A DNA stretch of 58,199 bases, taken from assembly GCF_003003995.1 (NCBI RefSeq), contig NZ_PVWF01000016.1, positions 1-58,199 of the forward strand, read 5' to 3'. The stretch comes from Pleurocapsa sp. CCALA 161 (GTDB lineage: Bacteria > Cyanobacteriota > Cyanobacteriia > Cyanobacteriales > Xenococcaceae). Within the stretch, counting starts at the first letter, position 1. Each line of letters begins with the position of its first letter. The notes beneath the pieces were generated by a model. It was not told the origin of the DNA and searched no databases. It worked only from the letters and a program-made list of their open reading frames with translations. The position numbers and the translations under genes were made by a program. This document shows positions 54,540 through 58,199 of the stretch, in pieces.

Positions 54540-54727
54540 ATCCCAATAGTATGATCGGAAATTGAAATTACTGGTAAGTTAGACAGCGATCGCCTTCATG
54601 AGTCAATGTTTTTACTGATTGTGCTTGAAGATGCATTGGCAACTTTTACTTTCAATTGTTCACTACCTACACTGTAACTGGCTAAACAAATGTAGTATTT
54701 TAAGTACTCAAACTCTTGATTGACTAT

Positions 54728-56392
54728 ATGACCTCAAATAAACCGACTGCCGTCACAACTATTAGACCGATCGCAGCTAGTTCAATTTACGGTATGGTGT
54801 TCCATGAAGATTTTATTTGGGCGATTGACTCTAACAATGGTTATCTATTGCAAATCGATCCAGCCACAGATAACACGACTATTCTTAACAGTCGTACTTG
54901 TCTGGATTTCATCGGTGCAACAGGTTTAGCCATTACTGATGATATTCTCTGGTTTACTAACGGTGAATATGTTTACTGTTGTTCCTTAATCACTAAAGAT
55001 TTTGAACCGCAGTTATTTTTACATTTAGATGGCGAGCTTAACGGGATTGCTGTTTCAGGATCGACGATTTATTTGACTAGTCAAAGACAGGGCAAAATTC
55101 TCGTTTATGATCGAAATCGAGCCAGCAAGATTACGCATTTTTATGCGCCAGGTATCGGTTTAGAAAATATTACCGTTAAATCAGAAGAAATCTGGCTGAC
55201 GGACACCCTAGAGCAAACCGTTTACTGTCTAGATCGAGCCACAGGAGAAACGATTTTTAGCGTCTTGACTCCTTTTGTATCCCCTACAGGATTAGCATTT
55301 AACTCTGATGATGAAGGGAAAGAAACTCTCTATGTTGCTTATGCAGATCGAGAAGTTTATATTCGTGATAATCCTAACGCCGAACCCAACTACGAATTAC
55401 AATATCGCGATCGCACTTTTATTCATCCCCTCTATTTCCATTACAGTCGCCAGCACAACTATGCTTTATCTAATGGCTATCTAGTGGAGATGTCCTACAG
55501 CGAAGAAATCTCTCCCCTAGATCCAGTTGCAATCGACAATTTAGAATGGCGTATTGCCCTACCTGCGGAAACAGATCGACAAAAAATTCGCTCCGTTCAG
55601 GCGATCGGCTTACCCTTTACTGAAGAAGTTAAAGAGGGACAGCGCATTGCCGTATTTAAGTTTGATAAGTTTAATTCTGAACAGCGTTATATATTTGGCT
55701 GGAAGGCAATTTTAGAAGTTTGGAGTATTAAATACCAAATTAAGCCCGATGATTGCGAAAAAATACCTCAGCTTAGTCCAGAATATCAGCAAAAGTACCT
55801 GCAAGATAACGATAATCTGGCAATGGACACGGAGATTATTAAGCAGGCTGCCAAAATAGCGATCGGCTCAGAAACTAATCTTTTGCGTCAGGTATATAGT
55901 ATTCGCAACTACGTCTATGACAAATTAGCCTACGGTATCAAACCCCATATTGATACCCCTGACATTGCCCTTAAACGAGGAATAGGTTCGTGCGGGGAAT
56001 ATCTTGGTTTACTTTTGGCTTTATGCCGTCTTAACGGTATTGCCTGTCGCACCGTCGGTAGATACAAATGTCCTGGCGATCCTCTCAAACGCAACCTACC
56101 TCTTCAGCCAGACTATAATCACGTTTGGATGGAGTTTTATCTTCCTGGCTATGGCTGGCTACCAATGGAGTCTAACCCCGACGATCTATTTGAAGGAGGT
56201 CCATATCCCACCCGCTTTTTTATGGGGTTATCTTGGTATCATGCCGAAATGGCAAAAGATACTTCCTTTGAGTTTATTACTAGTGGAGGGATAAAAATCG
56301 ATAAAGAAACGGTTTCTATTGGGGATTTGTCCTTAAATCATATTAGATTTATGATTTTGGCAGAATTACAGCCTGAAGAATCAAGTAACTAA
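54728..56392 (+). CDS. Beta-propeller plus transglutaminase-like protein
   Basis: The 554-residue protein (ATG 54728; a TTG four codons earlier is possible) has an N-terminal half with repeated short strands typical of a propeller (GMVFHEDFIWAIDS, GATGLAITDDILWFTN, ELNGIAVSGSTIYLT), then a transglutaminase-like fold with the catalytic Cys in GIGSCGEYLGLLLALCRLNG (Cys426 of the longer frame) and His in NHVWMEFYLPGYGW (His469), followed by ESNPDD in the place of the catalytic Asp. Such papain-like folds cleave or cross-link peptides. No signal peptide is seen, and the substrate is unknown. Confidence 0.8.
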   Translation: MTSNKPTAVTTIRPIAASSIYGMVFHEDFIWAIDSNNGYLLQIDPATDNTTILNSRTCLDFIGATGLAITDDILWFTNGEYVYCCSLITKDFEPQLFLHLDGELNGIAVSGSTIYLTSQRQGKILVYDRNRASKITHFYAPGIGLENITVKSEEIWLTDTLEQTVYCLDRATGETIFSVLTPFVSPTGLAFNSDDEGKETLYVAYADREVYIRDNPNAEPNYELQYRDRTFIHPLYFHYSRQHNYALSNGYLVEMSYSEEISPLDPVAIDNLEWRIALPAETDRQKIRSVQAIGLPFTEEVKEGQRIAVFKFDKFNSEQRYIFGWKAILEVWSIKYQIKPDDCEKIPQLSPEYQQKYLQDNDNLAMDTEIIKQAAKIAIGSETNLLRQVYSIRNYVYDKLAYGIKPHIDTPDIALKRGIGSCGEYLGLLLALCRLNGIACRTVGRYKCPGDPLKRNLPLQPDYNHVWMEFYLPGYGWLPMESNPDDLFEGGPYPTRFFMGLSWYHAEMAKDTSFEFITSGGIKIDKETVSIGDLSLNHIRFMILAELQPEESSN

Positions 56393-56491
56393 CCTCAGTT
56401 GGGGATTTAGTTTAAATCTGATTAAACAAATATTAGCAACAAACTTTATTGGCGCGATCGCGACTACTCCAGTTCTACTTCTTCTCGCTCT

Positions 56492-56827
56492 TCAGAATCC
56501 GAATGTTTCGGCTAGATTAAAACTTATCTTTTCAGAATCCTGCTCACACAATTTACCAATGATTTTAACCACTAATGAATTGTCTAAAGTAAACAGCTTC
56601 ATTCTGATGATTGAGGGTGAATTCAGCCCCGCTGCAACTAAATCGTCTATTTCAACATCTAATGGCCAGGGATGATGTAATGAACTAGTAATCATTGCCA
56701 AGATACTTTTATCGATTGTTAAGCTAGATGAATCGCTCAAAATCAAAGCTGGTCTTCGTTTATTAGCATTGCGATCGGTGAAGGGGAAAGGAACGACGAC
56801 GATCTCATATTGTTTAAAGGTCTGCAT
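56492..56827 (-). CDS. PemK/MazF-family toxin (type II toxin-antitoxin)
   Basis: The 111-residue protein starts at ATG 56827 (MQTFKQYEIVVVPFPFTDRN); a longer frame from 56848 adds seven residues and would overlap the antitoxin by 35 bp. The MazF/PemK fold is seen in VVVPFPFTDRNANKRRPALIL and in SPSIIRMKLFTLD. Such toxins are ribonucleases that cut mRNA at short sites. The gene follows, and overlaps by 14 bp, the AbrB/MazE-type antitoxin gene. Confidence 0.88.
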   Translation of the reverse strand: MQTFKQYEIVVVPFPFTDRNANKRRPALILSDSSSLTIDKSILAMITSSLHHPWPLDVEIDDLVAAGLNSPSIIRMKLFTLDNSLVVKIIGKLCEQDSEKISFNLAETFGF

Positions 56828-57041
56828 AAGCTGCCTCATCTGCTTCACTTAGCCATTCAGATTCTAAGGTCATTCCTACTGCTCCCAAATAGTCACGATC
56901 AACTTGTTCAACTTTGCTAACAACAACTTGTCCGTTTTGTTCGTGAAACTGGATGTAGTCCCCAGCCTGCAAAGCCAATTTTTTTCTAATTAGTTTAGGT
57001 ATGGTTGCTTGGTGTTTAGTCGTCAATTTGGAAAATTCCAT
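56814..57041 (-). CDS. AbrB/MazE-family antitoxin
   Basis: The 75-residue protein has an N-terminal SpoVT/AbrB swapped-hairpin DNA-binding domain (KLTTKHQATIPKLIRKKLALQAGD) and an acidic C-terminal tail (ESEWLSEADEAAYADL) of the sort that blocks the toxin. It would repress its own promoter and neutralise the toxin encoded just downstream. ATG 57041. The tandem layout is the usual antitoxin-first order. Confidence 0.88.
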   Translation of the reverse strand: MEFSKLTTKHQATIPKLIRKKLALQAGDYIQFHEQNGQVVVSKVEQVDRDYLGAVGMTLESEWLSEADEAAYADL

Positions 57042-57248
57042 GATTCACTTGGAAAATACTACTTTAATTTAGCATACCGTAATAAAGTAATGATTTCTTA
57101 CTTTATTGTTTTATCTTTCATTATTACCCAAACCATTAAGCTAGTATGATGAGCAGCGAATCCTCTAGGGCTAGTCCTTGAAGGCATATTCGCCGTATGT
57201 TAAGCTTCGCAAATTAAAAGTACCACCAGGGCATAACATCAGAAGCAT

Positions 57249-58091
57249 TCAACTGTGAGGCTTTGATAATTTATGAATGGTAGCTTTATTGATGCCCAAG
57301 TCTACTAGTTTTTGACCCATAACTCCGACTGTTGCCAAATAAATACCCCAAGCAGTTCGATCTTCGGCAAATTGACAGTAGATTTGAATATCTGTTAGCG
57401 TTGCTTTTCCTGTAGCGATATATTTTTCTGCCAGTTGCTGCGCCGAGAGTTTCATCAGCCTAGCAATATCTGAATTGCCCGCAGCTATGGAAACATCGTT
57501 TTCTACCTGTATCTGCTGTAATTCTAATTGCTGTAGAATCGACGGTAGCTTAATTCCCAGGGCATAGTCTTTTCCTTGATTGGTAAACATCTGGCAAATA
57601 GCTTGATGTACCTTTTCTACTGATTGCTGCTGGAGTGGAGTTCCCGAAATAAATCTGGTAGCAGAAAAATCTGGTTCTTCGATTACCAGCCAACCTTGAG
57701 GCTTAAGTAACTTTAAAAGCTTGGTTAAAATGGCTTGATCTTTAAGGTGAATTAAGACATGACGCATATGAATCAAGTCAAATACGCCAGGCAAAGTAAC
57801 TTGATTAATATCAGCCTCAATTACCTCAACGTTGGATAAATCATTATCCTTGATGAAACGAGTATTAAGATCCACAGCCGTCACTTTACCTGTTGTTCCA
57901 ACTGTTTCTGCCATCCAACGCATCATCGAACCTGCTCCTGCACCAATTTCCAGACATTGCCAACCACTAGTTATGCCTGTCGCTAGAATACGGCGATGAC
58001 TGGCAGGATCGCATACTTTTTCTAATACCTGCAATCTTGATAACTCGGACTTGAATTGAGTATTGGTAAAGATATATGCGGATTCTGTCAT
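57249..58091 (-). CDS. Class I SAM-dependent methyltransferase
   Basis: The 280-residue protein has motif I CLEIGAGAGSMMRWMAE, the acidic AVDLNTRF, DLIHMRHVLIHL and LKPQGWLVIEEPD. It resembles UbiE-like/Methyltransf_11 enzymes; the substrate is unknown. ATG 58091. The gene upstream on the same strand (partial) ends 8 bp before, so the two are probably cotranscribed. Confidence 0.82.
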   Translation of the reverse strand: MTESAYIFTNTQFKSELSRLQVLEKVCDPASHRRILATGITSGWQCLEIGAGAGSMMRWMAETVGTTGKVTAVDLNTRFIKDNDLSNVEVIEADINQVTLPGVFDLIHMRHVLIHLKDQAILTKLLKLLKPQGWLVIEEPDFSATRFISGTPLQQQSVEKVHQAICQMFTNQGKDYALGIKLPSILQQLELQQIQVENDVSIAAGNSDIARLMKLSAQQLAEKYIATGKATLTDIQIYCQFAEDRTAWGIYLATVGVMGQKLVDLGINKATIHKLSKPHS

Positions 58092-58099
58092 GATTAAGC

Positions 58100-58199
58100 T
58101 TAATCCCTGGATGATACCGACTGTTTAAACTCGATGCTTAAGTTCACTTGTTCTGCCGTGGCTAATACCGAACCATCGGCGTTTTCTAAGACAAAACCC
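58100..58199 (-). CDS. 3' end of an unidentified gene cut by the window
   Basis: The minus-strand frame entering at the window edge codes 32 residues (starting GFVLENADGSVLATAEQV, then ending FKQSVSSRD) and stops at 58100-58102, 8 bp before the methyltransferase start. No family can be assigned from so little. Confidence 0.5.
   Translation of the reverse strand, partial: GFVLENADGSVLATAEQVNLSIEFKQSVSSRD

Overview
The window is chromosomal DNA of a beta-cyanobacterium. The evidence is a form IB Rubisco operon (rbcL-rbcX-rbcS), a beta-carboxysome operon (three ccmK genes, ccmL, ccmM, ccmN), the NDH-1MS' CO2-uptake genes ndhF4-ndhD4-cupB, the cyanobacterial arginine dihydrolase ArgZ/AgrE, and many HIP1 octamers (GCGATCGC). 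The DNA is AT-rich (estimated by eye). Gene content and repeats would fit a coccoid Pleurocapsa/Stanieria/Xenococcus-type organism, but this is a guess; no 16S rRNA gene is present.

Layout. 1-6.7 kb: signalling (the end of an EAL phosphodiesterase, and a 1713-residue pseudokinase/AAA/TPR/GAF/histidine-kinase protein) and a heme-oxygenase-fold protein. 7.3-19.3 kb: housekeeping and membrane genes (Ca2+/H+ exchanger, CcdA, CPA2 antiporter, PIN-TRAM protein, HemW, an Omp85 barrel without signal peptide, methyltransferase, GlsB-like protein, GT2, SurE). 19.4-23 kb: regulators (Crp/Fnr, divergent PII, NarL-type response regulator), a di-iron hydroxylase, tRNA-Phe, an unlisted metallothionein gene and a 130-bp MITE with an 8-bp target duplication.

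23.3-36.2 kb is the carbon-concentrating centre. ndhF4-ndhD4-cupB runs leftward and ccmK2-ccmK2-ccmK1-ccmL-ccmM-ccmN runs rightward from a shared 666-bp intergenic region. A U-tract terminator separates ccmN from rbcL-rbcX-rbcS, and a second terminator closes rbcS. CupB/NDH-1 converts CO2 to cytosolic bicarbonate. CcmK and CcmL form the shell, CcmM (with a predicted active, redox-switched gamma-carbonic anhydrase and four Rubisco-binding SSUL modules) condenses Rubisco, and CcmN attaches this core to the shell.

36.3-46.2 kb: hisF, tRNA-Ala, a HAD phosphatase, a GNAT gene followed by an integron attC-like hairpin, ArgZ, methyltransferases, DusA and ArgD. 46.3-58.2 kb: a K+ channel-RCK protein, small membrane proteins, a B12/radical-SAM protein, a coiled-coil protein with 11-residue repeats, a LysR regulator, a decayed amino-acid ABC transporter, a propeller-transglutaminase protein, a MazEF-type toxin-antitoxin pair and a methyltransferase. 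Most of the window is ordinary chromosome. The unusual parts are the carboxysome protein details, the attC-like cassette, the MITE, repeat DNA inserted in frame in a kinase, and several paralogues with altered active or regulatory residues.
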